15,671 nucleotides of DNA, taken from Kiritimatiellia bacterium. GTDB lineage: Bacteria; Verrucomicrobiota; Kiritimatiellia; RFP12; UBA1067. Positions 1 to 7,173 of this stretch are shown here, piece by piece. The stretch's first letter is position 1, and the number at the start of each line of letters is the position of its first letter. A model generated the notes under the pieces. That model was given only the letters and a program-made list of their open reading frames with translations, was not told where the DNA came from and made no database searches. The stretch spans positions 1-15,671 of the forward strand of contig CAAFYT010000027.1 of assembly GCA_900767325.1 (NCBI GenBank), given 5' to 3'. Both the position numbers and the translations under genes were made by a program.

Positions 1-689
1 AGCATGATCCACTCCGGCTTCGCCCGCAACGCGCTCACGCACTCGCGCACGCTCTCGACCTCCACCTCGACAGCCAGCTTCGGAAACCTGCGCCGTGCGG
101 CAAGAACCGCCCGATCGAGTTCGTCCGGATTGCCGCCACGCCAGAGGCGGCGATGATTGTCCTTCATCAGCACGCGATCGTAAAGCCCCATGCGGTGATT
201 CGTTCCGCCCCCGCAGGTCACCGCGTACTTCTCGAATACGCGAAGGGTCGGCGTCGTCTTCCGGGTATCGAGGATCAACGTGCCGAATCGCCGCGTCGCC
301 TCCACGAACTCGCGCGTCAGCGAGGCCGTCGCGCACATCCGCTGCATGAAATTGAGCGCCGTTCGCTCGGCGGCGAGAATCGACCGCGCATTGCCCTTGA
401 AGCGCACGATCGCCTCGCCCGGCTGCGCCACGGAACCATCGGCCTTCACGATCGTCACGCGAACCGAGGGATCGACCTCTCTGAAGACCGCCTTCGCGAC
501 CGTCGCGCCGGACACCACGCACGAACGGCCCTTGGCGAAGATCTCGCCCGAGACAACCGCCTTGGAATCGACAAGCGCCTCCGACGTGCAATCGAACCGA
601 TGCGCCGACGCGCGCGGCCGACCGACTGCGTCGATCAGATCCTCTTCCAATGCCAGGCGCACCGCGGCAAGCGCGCGCGGCGAACGCAT
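1..689 (-). CDS. nadC: Nicotinate-nucleotide pyrophosphorylase (quinolinate phosphoribosyltransferase), 3' end cut off by the window
   Basis: Converts quinolinate and PRPP to nicotinate mononucleotide, CO2 and pyrophosphate in cytosolic de novo NAD synthesis. The frame is open from 689 to base 1, giving 229 residues without a stop; the C-terminal part of the barrel lies outside the window. Family motifs visible: ERTALNF (residues 108-114), DTRKT (141-145), KYAVTCGGGTNHR (154-166), a GLYDRVLMKDNH stretch (168-179) and EVEVES (208-213), which together form the substrate-binding core. The N-terminus is about 20 residues shorter than E. coli NadC and its usual GDxT segment is divergent. ATG 689 has AAGGA just upstream; an in-frame GTG at 701, directly after the preceding stop, would add four residues and is nearly as plausible. 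Probably cotranscribed with the small membrane protein upstream. No nadA or nadB is visible. Confidence 0.95.
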   Translation of the reverse strand, partial: MRSPRALAAVRLALEEDLIDAVGRPRASAHRFDCTSEALVDSKAVVSGEIFAKGRSCVVSGATVAKAVFREVDPSVRVTIVKADGSVAQPGEAIVRFKGNARSILAAERTALNFMQRMCATASLTREFVEATRRFGTLILDTRKTTPTLRVFEKYAVTCGGGTNHRMGLYDRVLMKDNHRRLWRGGNPDELDRAVLAARRRFPKLAVEVEVESVRECVSALRAKPEWIM

Positions 690-702
690 AACGTCCTTCA
701 CA

Positions 703-933
703 TCAGAAGTCCTTGAGCGAATCCCAATGCGTGTAGAGCAAGACCGCCAGCACGCCGAGCACGACCAGCGCAACGAACCCCGCGATCGTGGCGATCTTCG
801 TCGCCTTCGTCATGCCGGCGTTCGCATTGGAATCGGGAATGTCAAGGCGGAGACGATCGGCGATCGCCGCACCGCCCGGAACGGGCGCCGCAGCCGCAGC
901 CGCCTGAACTTTCATTGGCTTTTTGATTGTCAT
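703..933 (-). CDS. Small single-pass membrane protein, unknown function
   Basis: I do not recognise this 76-residue protein. It has a basic start (MTIKKPMKVQ), a run of six alanines, a soluble linker to about residue 43, one hydrophobic segment (about 46-67, IATIAGFVALVVLGVLAVLL) and a short tail ending HWDSLKDF. This looks like a C-terminally anchored protein with most of the chain on one side of the membrane. The frame is open upstream to 969, but that longer start would lie upstream of the -10 box, so it is rejected. ATG 933 falls about where transcription should start, making it leaderless; ATG 915 would give 70 residues and an 18-base leader, but neither has a clear Shine-Dalgarno. It precedes nadC by 13 bases or less. 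High-GC third positions and the transmembrane segment argue that it is real. Confidence 0.6.
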   Translation of the reverse strand: MTIKKPMKVQAAAAAAPVPGGAAIADRLRLDIPDSNANAGMTKATKIATIAGFVALVVLGVLAVLLYTHWDSLKDF

Positions 934-939
934 GGTTGA

Positions 940-969
940 ATTATACCACGATTCGATGGATGAAATCAA
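940..969 (-). promoter_or_regulatory. Sigma-70-type promoter of the small membrane protein and nadC
   Basis: The -10 box is a perfect TATAAT (945-940) with an extended TGG directly upstream. An 18-base spacer separates it from TTGATT (969-964), a 4/6 match to TTGACA that includes the batA stop codon. Predicted transcription start is near 933, at the first candidate ATG. It shares TGGTATAATT with two other promoters in the window. Confidence 0.7.
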
Positions 970-2012
970 GCCATCCGGCGCGTCGCCGCCATCGAAAGCG
1001 AAACCGCAACGCCCACCAGCAACGCACCGAGGAGAAGGAACGGAACGAAATGCTCGGTCCAGCGATCGTAGACATCCGCATCGATGGGCGTTGTCTCCAT
1101 CTTGCCGATCTCCTCCAGTGCGCGTTCGAGGGAAAGATGGTCGTTGACGGCGAAATACGCTCCGCCCGTCGTTTCCGCAATCGACCGGAGCTGATGCTCG
1201 TCAAATGTCATGTCAACCCGCTGAATACACGTGCGTCCGAAGATGTCCCGCCCGAAAATCGGCGTCTCGCGCGCCTTCGTTCCGATTCCGATCGAATAGA
1301 CCCTTACCCCCATCGCCGCAGCCGCAGCCGCAGCATCGTCCGGTTCGACCGCCCCGACGTTGCTCACACCGTCCGAGAGCAAGATCACCACCTTCGACTT
1401 TGGCTTTGCATCCTTCAGCCGCGCCAATGCCGTCGCCAATCCATCGCCGATCGCCGTCATCTGCTCATCGGGCGAAATCACTCGTCCCTCTCCATCAAGG
1501 GCGACGGTCGGAACCTCGACGCCCCGCAAAACATTCAAAAGCGCTCCGTGGTCAGCCGTGAGAGGAACGCGCGTCGAGGCGTAGCCGCCGAATGTCACAA
1601 GCCCGATGAGATCATCGGGACGCTTGGCGACGAATTCCGCGAAGAGCTTCTTCACGACCGCAAGGCGCGTCGTATCCTTCGAGTACGTCTCGCCTACCGG
1701 CGTGAGATCCAGCGCCTCCATCGAGCCGGAGACATCGACGGTCATCACGATGGCGATCGCGTCCACGCTCCTCCGGCCACGGAAAAGGGCGGTTCGCGGA
1801 CGCGCCGCGGCAACGATCAGGAGCGCGAGCGCCGCAAGCAGCATGAACGGCGTGAGCGCAGCCACCCGCGAGCGCCATCCTGCCGTGCGCGCGGGCAGGC
1901 GATGGATCGCCGAGAAGCGAATGCCCGAGCGCCGCGCGCGCCGCAAGAGCCGCCAGGCAACGAACGCAAGCGGAGCGAAGAGTGCGAGAAGGAGCGGATT
2001 GGCGAAGCTCAT
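966..2012 (-). CDS. batA: BatA-like membrane protein with von Willebrand factor A domain
   Basis: 348 residues, the usual size for BatA (aerotolerance/MoxR-associated) proteins. Two N-terminal membrane spans (about 5-24 and 50-70) frame the short BatA N-terminal domain. A VWA domain follows with an intact metal-ion site: DVSGSM at 93-98, a threonine near 187 and LLSDGVSN at 212-219. A final membrane span lies at about 322-343. The VWA domain should face the periplasm and bind partner proteins through a divalent cation. ATG 2012 overlaps the preceding stop by four bases (ATGA) and has a strong GGAGGG at 2024-2019, six bases away. It contains a seven-alanine run encoded by a GCCGCA-type repeat near 1315-1335. 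It is the last gene of the moxR cluster; no batB, batC or batD follows. Confidence 0.88.
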   Translation of the reverse strand: MSFANPLLLALFAPLAFVAWRLLRRARRSGIRFSAIHRLPARTAGWRSRVAALTPFMLLAALALLIVAAARPRTALFRGRRSVDAIAIVMTVDVSGSMEALDLTPVGETYSKDTTRLAVVKKLFAEFVAKRPDDLIGLVTFGGYASTRVPLTADHGALLNVLRGVEVPTVALDGEGRVISPDEQMTAIGDGLATALARLKDAKPKSKVVILLSDGVSNVGAVEPDDAAAAAAAMGVRVYSIGIGTKARETPIFGRDIFGRTCIQRVDMTFDEHQLRSIAETTGGAYFAVNDHLSLERALEEIGKMETTPIDADVYDRWTEHFVPFLLLGALLVGVAVSLSMAATRRMA

Positions 2013-2872
2013 ACCCGACCCTCCACGTTGTCGCTCTTGTTGTCGCTCTTCAGGTACGCGCGCGCCGATTGGGTCGCTTCGTCCGCCATCGCGACCGTTG
2101 CCTCGACCCCGGCGAACTTCACGAGATCGGCCGATTCGAGGAATTCGCGCAGACTCGCGGAGGGCTTCGCCTCACGCAGGAACTCGTCGGTCGTCATATG
2201 CGGCGCGCGAATCGCGTACTTGCGCTGGATGTAGCGTCTGACGACCATCGTAAGCTCAATGTAGAAATCCTTGTAGCGCCCACGCGCCGGAAGATGCCGT
2301 CCCAACAGGCGATCGAGCTCCGCCCACGCGCGTTCGATCGGGCTCATGCGATGCTCCCGGATTCGCCGCGCGAGCAGCCGAACCGCGAGCACCACCGCGC
2401 CGACGAGCGCCCCCGCCCCGACGAGCGCCGCGAGAAGAAGCCCGACCAGCCCCCACGAAAGAGGCGGCAGGTCTTTCCGCGGATCGACCTCCATCGTCCC
2501 CGCCACCCTGTCGCGCGCGACGGGACTCTCGAAATAGATCGGCCCGCCGATGAGCTCGCCGACGGCGAAGGGCCGAATCCGGTAAAGCGCCGCGCAGGGC
2601 TCCGGAACAAGCCGCCAGTTCGCGACCTGAACCCGCGTTCCATCCGCCTCCGTGCACGGCTCGTCGGTAAAATCCTCCGCCAGCGAAAAGCCCTCCACCC
2701 GCTCGCGCAGATCCGGCAGCTCCGCCTGCCGCGCACCAGGCGAACTCCGCAGCTCCACCCTTACGAATACGCTATGACCCGGATCGATGACCCGCGTCTC
2801 CGACTCGACCTTGAGGCCTGTTCCCCCCTTGTTGAGTTCACAAAGGATGATCGCCAGAAGAATCGCCTTCAC
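2009..2872 (-). CDS. DUF4381/BatD-like single-span membrane protein of the MoxR-Bat operon
   Basis: 287 residues. A short hydrophobic N-terminus (MKAILLAIIL) looks like a signal peptide, followed by a beta-rich periplasmic part to about 135, a membrane span at about 140-167, and a basic cytosolic helical tail. The tail carries the pattern typical of this operon position: GRYKDFYIELTMVVRRYIQ (198-216) then MTTDEFL (226-232), as in DUF4381-type proteins. The family function is unknown; it is thought to work with MoxR and VWA proteins in envelope homeostasis. GTG 2872 overlaps the DUF58 stop by four bases (GTGA), with AAGAGG as a poor ribosome site, so translational coupling is likely. C11 was considered as a lipobox cysteine, but the residue before it is Leu. 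Family assignment rests on the C-terminal pattern and gene order. Confidence 0.75.
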   Translation of the reverse strand: MKAILLAIILCELNKGGTGLKVESETRVIDPGHSVFVRVELRSSPGARQAELPDLRERVEGFSLAEDFTDEPCTEADGTRVQVANWRLVPEPCAALYRIRPFAVGELIGGPIYFESPVARDRVAGTMEVDPRKDLPPLSWGLVGLLLAALVGAGALVGAVVLAVRLLARRIREHRMSPIERAWAELDRLLGRHLPARGRYKDFYIELTMVVRRYIQRKYAIRAPHMTTDEFLREAKPSASLREFLESADLVKFAGVEATVAMADEATQSARAYLKSDNKSDNVEGRV

Positions 2873-3756
2873 CTCTTGCGCGCCCTCCTCTTGAACAACG
2901 CCCGGACATCATCGATGTAGGGCCGCGCCGTATCGAGGAAGAGCGTATCGATGCCCGTCTTCGTAAAGAACCGGCGAAGCTCCTCCCCCTCCGCCTCCGC
3001 CCGCGCGGCAAAGGCGCGCCTCACGGCGGCGCTGGATGTATCGACCAACGCGAGCGCACCCGTCTCGGGATCCTCCAGCTCCACGAGCCCGACATCCGGC
3101 AACTCGCGCTCGGCGGGATCGCTCACCGGAACGCAGATCACGTCGTGCCGATGCGCCGTTGCCCGCAAAAGCCGCTCGCAATTCCCCGCGCCGATGAAGT
3201 CCCCCACCAGAAAGACAACCGCCCGGCGCTTCTGCACGCCGTTGAGGAACCTGAGCGCCCCCGCGACGTCCGTGCCGCCCCGCGCGCCATCCTCCGCCGC
3301 CAGAACCTCGCGGACGAGCCGCATCACGGAATCGCGCCCCTTGCGCGGAGGAATGTACTTCTCGATCCGATCCGAGAAGAGAACCAGCCCGACCTTGTCC
3401 TGATTGCGTATCGCCGTCAGCGCCAGGAGCGCCGTGACCTCGGCCGAAAGCTCCATCTTCGACCGTCGAACCGAGCCATACCCCTGTGAACCCGAGACAT
3501 CGACCAGAAAGAGAATCGTGAGCTCGCGTTCCTCCGCGAAACGCTTGATGAAGGGAACCCCAGCACGCGCCGTCACGTTCCAGTCGATTGTTCTTACGTC
3601 GTCCCCCGCGACATAGGGCCTGACCTCGGCGAACTCGACGCCCTGACCCTTGAAGGTCGAGTGGTAGTCGCCGCTCAGCTGGTCATCGATGAGTCGGGTG
3701 GTGAGGACGCGTATCCGCCCCACCTTCTCCATCAGCTCCTTTACGCTCCCCGCCAT
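2869..3756 (-). CDS. DUF58 domain protein with VWA-like fold
   Basis: 295 residues, cytosolic, without signal peptide or membrane span. The DUF58 hallmark YVAGDDVRTIDWNVTAR is at 48-64, preceded by FKGQGVEFAEVRPY. A VWA-like metal site DVSGS at 86-90 keeps D86, S88 and S90, and GTDVAGAL at 161-168 can supply the conserved threonine. DUF58 proteins sit directly after moxR in most bacteria and are presumed clients or adaptors of the MoxR ATPase. ATG 3756 lies two bases after the moxR stop and is preceded only by AAGA, so coupling to moxR translation is likely. The reading frame runs further upstream inside moxR, but the longer version is non-homologous there; the conserved domain starts at MAGSVKEL. 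The C-terminus is strongly basic (KRRARKR). Confidence 0.9.
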   Translation of the reverse strand: MAGSVKELMEKVGRIRVLTTRLIDDQLSGDYHSTFKGQGVEFAEVRPYVAGDDVRTIDWNVTARAGVPFIKRFAEERELTILFLVDVSGSQGYGSVRRSKMELSAEVTALLALTAIRNQDKVGLVLFSDRIEKYIPPRKGRDSVMRLVREVLAAEDGARGGTDVAGALRFLNGVQKRRAVVFLVGDFIGAGNCERLLRATAHRHDVICVPVSDPAERELPDVGLVELEDPETGALALVDTSSAAVRRAFAARAEAEGEELRRFFTKTGIDTLFLDTARPYIDDVRALFKRRARKR

Positions 3757-3758
3757 TC

Positions 3759-4721
3759 TTACGGAACCGGCACTTCGGAAAGGATCGTGTCGATGACCTG
3801 GTCGCTCGTCACGTTCTCCGCCTCCGCCTCGTATGTCAGGAGGATGCGATGGCGCAGCACGTCGTGAACGACTTCCTTCACGTCCTGCGGGGTCGCGTAG
3901 GCGCGTGCGTGCAGAAGCGCATTGCCGCGAGCCGCCAGATTGAGCGCCAGCGTCGCGCGCGGCGAGGCACCCGTCTGGATGCGCTCGTTCGTCTCGCGGG
4001 TCTTGAAGACGATGTCGAGGATGTAGTCGCCGACCTTCTCGTCGCAATAGACCTCTTGCAGCGTCGCGCGCAACGTCTCGATATCCGCTGGCGTGCACAC
4101 CGCCTTCGCCTCCGGAAGCGTCGCGCCCTCCGCAAAACGCTTCATGATGCGCCGCTCGTCGTCTTTCGAAGGCGTCTCCACAAGACACTTGAGCATGAAG
4201 CGGTCGACCTGCGCTTCGGGCAGGGGATAGGTTCCCTCCTGCTCGATCGGGTTCTGCGTCGCCAGAACGAGAAATGGCCGAGGCAACGCATACGTCTCGT
4301 CGCCGATCGTCACCTGCCGTTCCTGCATTGCCTCCAACAGGGCGGACTGCACCTTCGCAGGCGCGCGGTTGATCTCATCCGCCAGGAGCAGATTGGCGAA
4401 AACCGGCCCCTTGCGCGGCGTGAACTCGCCCGTCTTGGGCGAATAGACCAATGTTCCGACGACATCCGCCGGCAAAAGGTCGGGAGTGAACGAGATGCGC
4501 TTGGAGGAAAGTCCGAGTGCCTTCGCCAGCGTATTGATCGAGAGGGTCTTCGCCAGCCCCGGCACACCTTCGAGAAGAATATGCCCACCCGTGACCAACG
4601 CCAGAATCAAGCGGTCGATCAGCTTCTCCTGCCCGACGATGACCTTCGCCGTCTCCTCGCGAATCCTCGCCACGAGCTCGCCTTGCGCGGCGATTCTATT
4701 TGTCGCTTCCCTGAGATCCAT
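3759..4721 (-). CDS. moxR: MoxR-family AAA+ ATPase
   Basis: 320 residues, normal for MoxR ATPases, which act as chaperone-like remodelling enzymes on VWA-domain partners. Visible motifs: Walker A GVPGLAKT (52-59), Walker B LLLADE (111-116) followed by INRAPAKVQSALLEAMQE, sensor 1 ATQNP (154-158), an arginine-finger candidate in QVDRF (171-175) and sensor 2 GASPRA (251-256). ATG 4721 has AAAGGAG (4739-4733) eleven bases upstream, a long but usable spacing. It is the first gene of the moxR-DUF58-DUF4381-like-batA group, which should be one transcript because the genes overlap or are two bases apart. Its own promoter lies in the gap after dnaG. Confidence 0.96.
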   Translation of the reverse strand: MDLREATNRIAAQGELVARIREETAKVIVGQEKLIDRLILALVTGGHILLEGVPGLAKTLSINTLAKALGLSSKRISFTPDLLPADVVGTLVYSPKTGEFTPRKGPVFANLLLADEINRAPAKVQSALLEAMQERQVTIGDETYALPRPFLVLATQNPIEQEGTYPLPEAQVDRFMLKCLVETPSKDDERRIMKRFAEGATLPEAKAVCTPADIETLRATLQEVYCDEKVGDYILDIVFKTRETNERIQTGASPRATLALNLAARGNALLHARAYATPQDVKEVVHDVLRHRILLTYEAEAENVTSDQVIDTILSEVPVP

Positions 4722-4753
4722 AGGTGTGTGCTCTCCTTTCCATTGGTCGTGGT

Positions 4754-4782
4754 ATTTTATGCTTTTCCGCGACGAAAATCAA
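4754..4782 (-). promoter_or_regulatory. Sigma-70-type promoter of the moxR operon
   Basis: TTGATT (4782-4777) and TAAAAT (4759-4754) are separated by 17 bases. The -35 box overlaps the dnaG stop codon. Predicted start is near 4747, giving a 25-base leader that contains AAAGGAG. The spacer holds a small dyad, TTTTC and GAAAA (4763-4767 and 4773-4777), which could be an operator or chance. Confidence 0.55.
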
Positions 4783-6674
4783 CTCCCCTCTCCCGTCCAT
4801 TCGCCGATGCGTTTGCGAATCGCCGCCCAATCGGCCATTTCGAGGAACTTGAGGTCGATTGTCAGCTGCATCCGACGTTCATCATCTGCGCTCACCCCGC
4901 TCGCGGACATCTCCCCGCGTTCGCGCGCGAGCGAATCAGCCCAGAGCGTGCGGATCAGTCCCTGCGCCATCGCCTCGACGGAGAGTGAACTGGCCTGGAC
5001 GCGAGAGCCTTCGCGCAGAACCTCGTCGAACCACGCGCGCTCGCGCGGCGAAAGTCCCTCCGCAAACGCACCCATCAGATCAGAACCGCGCACGACTTCG
5101 TCGCGCCAGACCTCGACGAACCGCTGCGTGAAAGCGTGGCCCAGAACACGCGGCGGCAGCGTCTCGCCCAGCAGGGCGTCCAGCGCCGCATTGTATTCGT
5201 TCGCCAACAGGAACGCACAAAGCGCAATCTCATGCGGCGATGGCGGCAGCGTCTCGCACGCGCGCTCGCCCGTGGACGCGACCTGGGGTGAAGAGACCGA
5301 ATCGTCTGCGTCCTCGGCGACCTCTTCATCCCCTGGCGTCGTCCCCGGCGAAGCGGGTCGCTTCCTCGACCTGACCTTCGAGAGCTCCTCCTCCAACGCC
5401 ACGGTCGGCAGGTTCAGGAGCTTCGCCGCCTCGCCGACCATCCCCGCGCGAATCACGGCGCTGTCCGCTTGCGCAATCGTCGCCAGCACCGCTCGGGTGA
5501 TGCGCGCGATCGCGTCGATCGAATCGGGCTTCGCCTCCTTGTCGCGCTCGATCCGCACCTGAAACGCCATGATCGACTCCGCCCCATCCAGAAGCCGCCG
5601 GAAGTCCTCCGGCGCGTGCTTGCGCAAGTAGGAATCAGGATCATCTCCATCGGGCAGGCGAACGACGCGCACGGGCATCCCGTCCGCGAGGAAGAGCCGC
5701 GCCGTGCGAATCGTCGCCTTATGCCCCGCCGCATCGTCGTCGAACACCAGCGTGACCTGGTCCGACACCTTGCGCAGCAATCGCACGTGTTCCTCCGTGA
5801 ACGCCGTGCCCTGCGAAGCGACGGCGATTGGAAAGCCGCTGATGTGCAGACGGATCGTATCGATCTGCCCCTCGCAGACGAGCGCTTCATGATGCGCGTC
5901 CTTCGCGATGCCGCCCGCCGCCTTGTCGAAACCGAAGAGAACGGCCGACTTCCTGAAGATCGGCGTCTCCGGCGAATTCACGTATTTCCCGGAATTCTTC
6001 GAGGCCACCAGCTGCCGCCCCGAGAACGCGACCACCCGCCCCTGCTTGTCGCGAATCGAGAACATCAGCCGTCCGCCGAAGCGATGGTAGCCGCTCCCGC
6101 GCGCGCCTTGCGGCGGCTTGATCACCCCGGCGAGCGCGAGCTCGTCGGCCGTGTAGCCGTACTTCTCCGCCCACTTCAATATCGGTGCGATGCCCATGGG
6201 CGCGTAGCCGATGAGGAACGACTCCTGCACGGCCTCGTCAAGCGCGCGCGACACCAGATAGTCGCGCGCCGATTGCGCCTCTTTCATCTTCTGGAGGCAA
6301 CGATGGTAGAATTGCGCCAGCTCCGCCATCAAGGCATAGAGGCGCGCGCGCCGAAACGCCTCGGGGTCGGACTTCTCCTCCTCCACCACGACGCCGACTT
6401 TCTCCGCCAGCCGCTTCACCGCCTCGATGAACGTCAGCCCGTCCATCTTCATCAGGAACTTGATCGCATCGCCCGATTCGCCGCAGCCGAAGCAATGGTA
6501 GAAGCCCTTTGTCTCGTTGACGGCGAAGGACGGCGTCTTTTCATGATGGAAGGGGCAGCACGCCTTCTTCGTCGAACCCGCGCCCTTCAGCGAAACGCCA
6601 TACGATTCGATCAGGTCGGCGAGATCAACCCGCGACCGGACCTCTTCGATGACCACTTCGCTGATGCGCCCCAT
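4779..6674 (-). CDS. dnaG: DNA primase
   Basis: Synthesises RNA primers at the replication fork. 631 residues, in the usual bacterial range. The N-terminal CHC2 zinc finger has C40, H43, C61 and C64 (PFHHEKTPSF, HCFGCGESGDA). The RNA polymerase core carries YVNSPETPIFRKS (231-243). The TOPRIM metal site shows E268 in EGQID, DDD at 312-314 in FDDDAAG, and DDPDSYL at 344-350. An acidic linker (about 446-463) precedes a poorly conserved C-terminal region expected to bind DnaB helicase. EGQID differs from the common EGYxD, though the catalytic Glu is kept. ATG 6674 follows the fucU stop by 14 bases and has GGAG six bases upstream. It lacks the common rpsU-dnaG-rpoD neighbours and shares a transcript with fucU. 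Confidence 0.97.
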   Translation of the reverse strand: MGRISEVVIEEVRSRVDLADLIESYGVSLKGAGSTKKACCPFHHEKTPSFAVNETKGFYHCFGCGESGDAIKFLMKMDGLTFIEAVKRLAEKVGVVVEEEKSDPEAFRRARLYALMAELAQFYHRCLQKMKEAQSARDYLVSRALDEAVQESFLIGYAPMGIAPILKWAEKYGYTADELALAGVIKPPQGARGSGYHRFGGRLMFSIRDKQGRVVAFSGRQLVASKNSGKYVNSPETPIFRKSAVLFGFDKAAGGIAKDAHHEALVCEGQIDTIRLHISGFPIAVASQGTAFTEEHVRLLRKVSDQVTLVFDDDAAGHKATIRTARLFLADGMPVRVVRLPDGDDPDSYLRKHAPEDFRRLLDGAESIMAFQVRIERDKEAKPDSIDAIARITRAVLATIAQADSAVIRAGMVGEAAKLLNLPTVALEEELSKVRSRKRPASPGTTPGDEEVAEDADDSVSSPQVASTGERACETLPPSPHEIALCAFLLANEYNAALDALLGETLPPRVLGHAFTQRFVEVWRDEVVRGSDLMGAFAEGLSPRERAWFDEVLREGSRVQASSLSVEAMAQGLIRTLWADSLARERGEMSASGVSADDERRMQLTIDLKFLEMADWAAIRKRIGEWTGEGS

Positions 6675-6688
6675 CTTTCTCCGCCGTC

Positions 6689-7117
6689 TCAGGAGATCGG
6701 TGTCACACCCTTCTTGAGGATGATATTGCCGTACTTCGCCGTCTCACCCGTCAGCACGATCGCATACGCCTTCCTGGCGCGCGCGTAGAAGGCGTAGCGC
6801 TCCATGCGCTCGATCTTGCCCTTGTAGCCGAGCGCCGCGCGGTACTTGCGCTCTACACGCGGATCGAGCCGATCCCCGGTAACCGCCTCCATCATCACGA
6901 CGGGAACCGCGTAGGAGTCGAGTTCAAAAAGCGGAATCAGCCCCGAAAGGAGCTTCTCGCACCCGAGGCCATCCGCGCGCAGCACGATCGCACCATCCCG
7001 ACCGAAGAAATGCGCCGGGAAATGCGCATCGGAGAACACGATCTCGTCGCCGTGACCCATCTCCGCCAGAACCTTGAGCAAGTCCGGCGAAATCGCCGGC
7101 GAAATACCTTTGAGCAT
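6689..7117 (-). CDS. fucU: L-fucose mutarotase (RbsD/FucU family)
   Basis: Interconverts the alpha and beta anomers of L-fucose in the cytosol, feeding fucose isomerase. The 142-residue protein follows E. coli FucU almost throughout: it opens [11 protein letters not shown], then has [20 protein letters not shown] with the catalytic-site His, [15 protein letters not shown], and ends with [18 protein letters not shown]. This is FucU rather than RbsD because of GHGDEI, DAHFPAH and the AKYGN ending. ATG 7117 has AAAGGTGG (7131-7124) six bases upstream and lies about 21 bases after the predicted transcription start. The open frame upstream to 7156 crosses the promoter and is not coding. No fucose isomerase, kinase or aldolase gene is in the window; the next gene is dnaG. 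Confidence 0.95.
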   Translation of the reverse strand: MLKGISPAISPDLLKVLAEMGHGDEIVFSDAHFPAHFFGRDGAIVLRADGLGCEKLLSGLIPLFELDSYAVPVVMMEAVTGDRLDPRVERKYRAALGYKGKIERMERYAFYARARKAYAIVLTGETAKYGNIILKKGVTPIS

Positions 7118-7144
7118 CACGCACCACCTTTCCTTTTGATGGTA

Positions 7145-7173
7145 ATTATACCACAATCAGCGGCTCGTGTGGA
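7145..7173 (-). promoter_or_regulatory. Sigma-70-type promoter of fucU-dnaG, embedded in the gluQRS stop codon
   Basis: A perfect TATAAT (7150-7145) with extended TGG upstream. A 17-base spacer leads to TCCACA (7173-7168), 4/6 to TTGACA. The gluQRS stop TAA (7148-7146) lies inside the -10 box, so one stretch serves both as gene end and promoter. Predicted start is near 7138. Confidence 0.7.

Noticed and set aside
927..2234. 435-codon plus-strand open frame opposite batA
   Set aside because: Antisense to the VWA protein and crosses the junction of two overlapping real genes.
2830..2872. Lipoprotein signal in the DUF4381-like protein (IILC)
   Set aside because: The residue before the cysteine is Leu, not Gly/Ala/Ser, so the lipobox is not met.
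4749..4760. Plus-strand TGGTATTTT as a promoter
   Set aside because: No plus-strand gene follows, and the same bases are better explained as the moxR promoter on the minus strand.
5469..6788. 439-codon plus-strand open frame opposite dnaG and fucU
   Set aside because: Antisense to two well-supported genes, no recognisable motif, Arg-rich composition typical of shadows.
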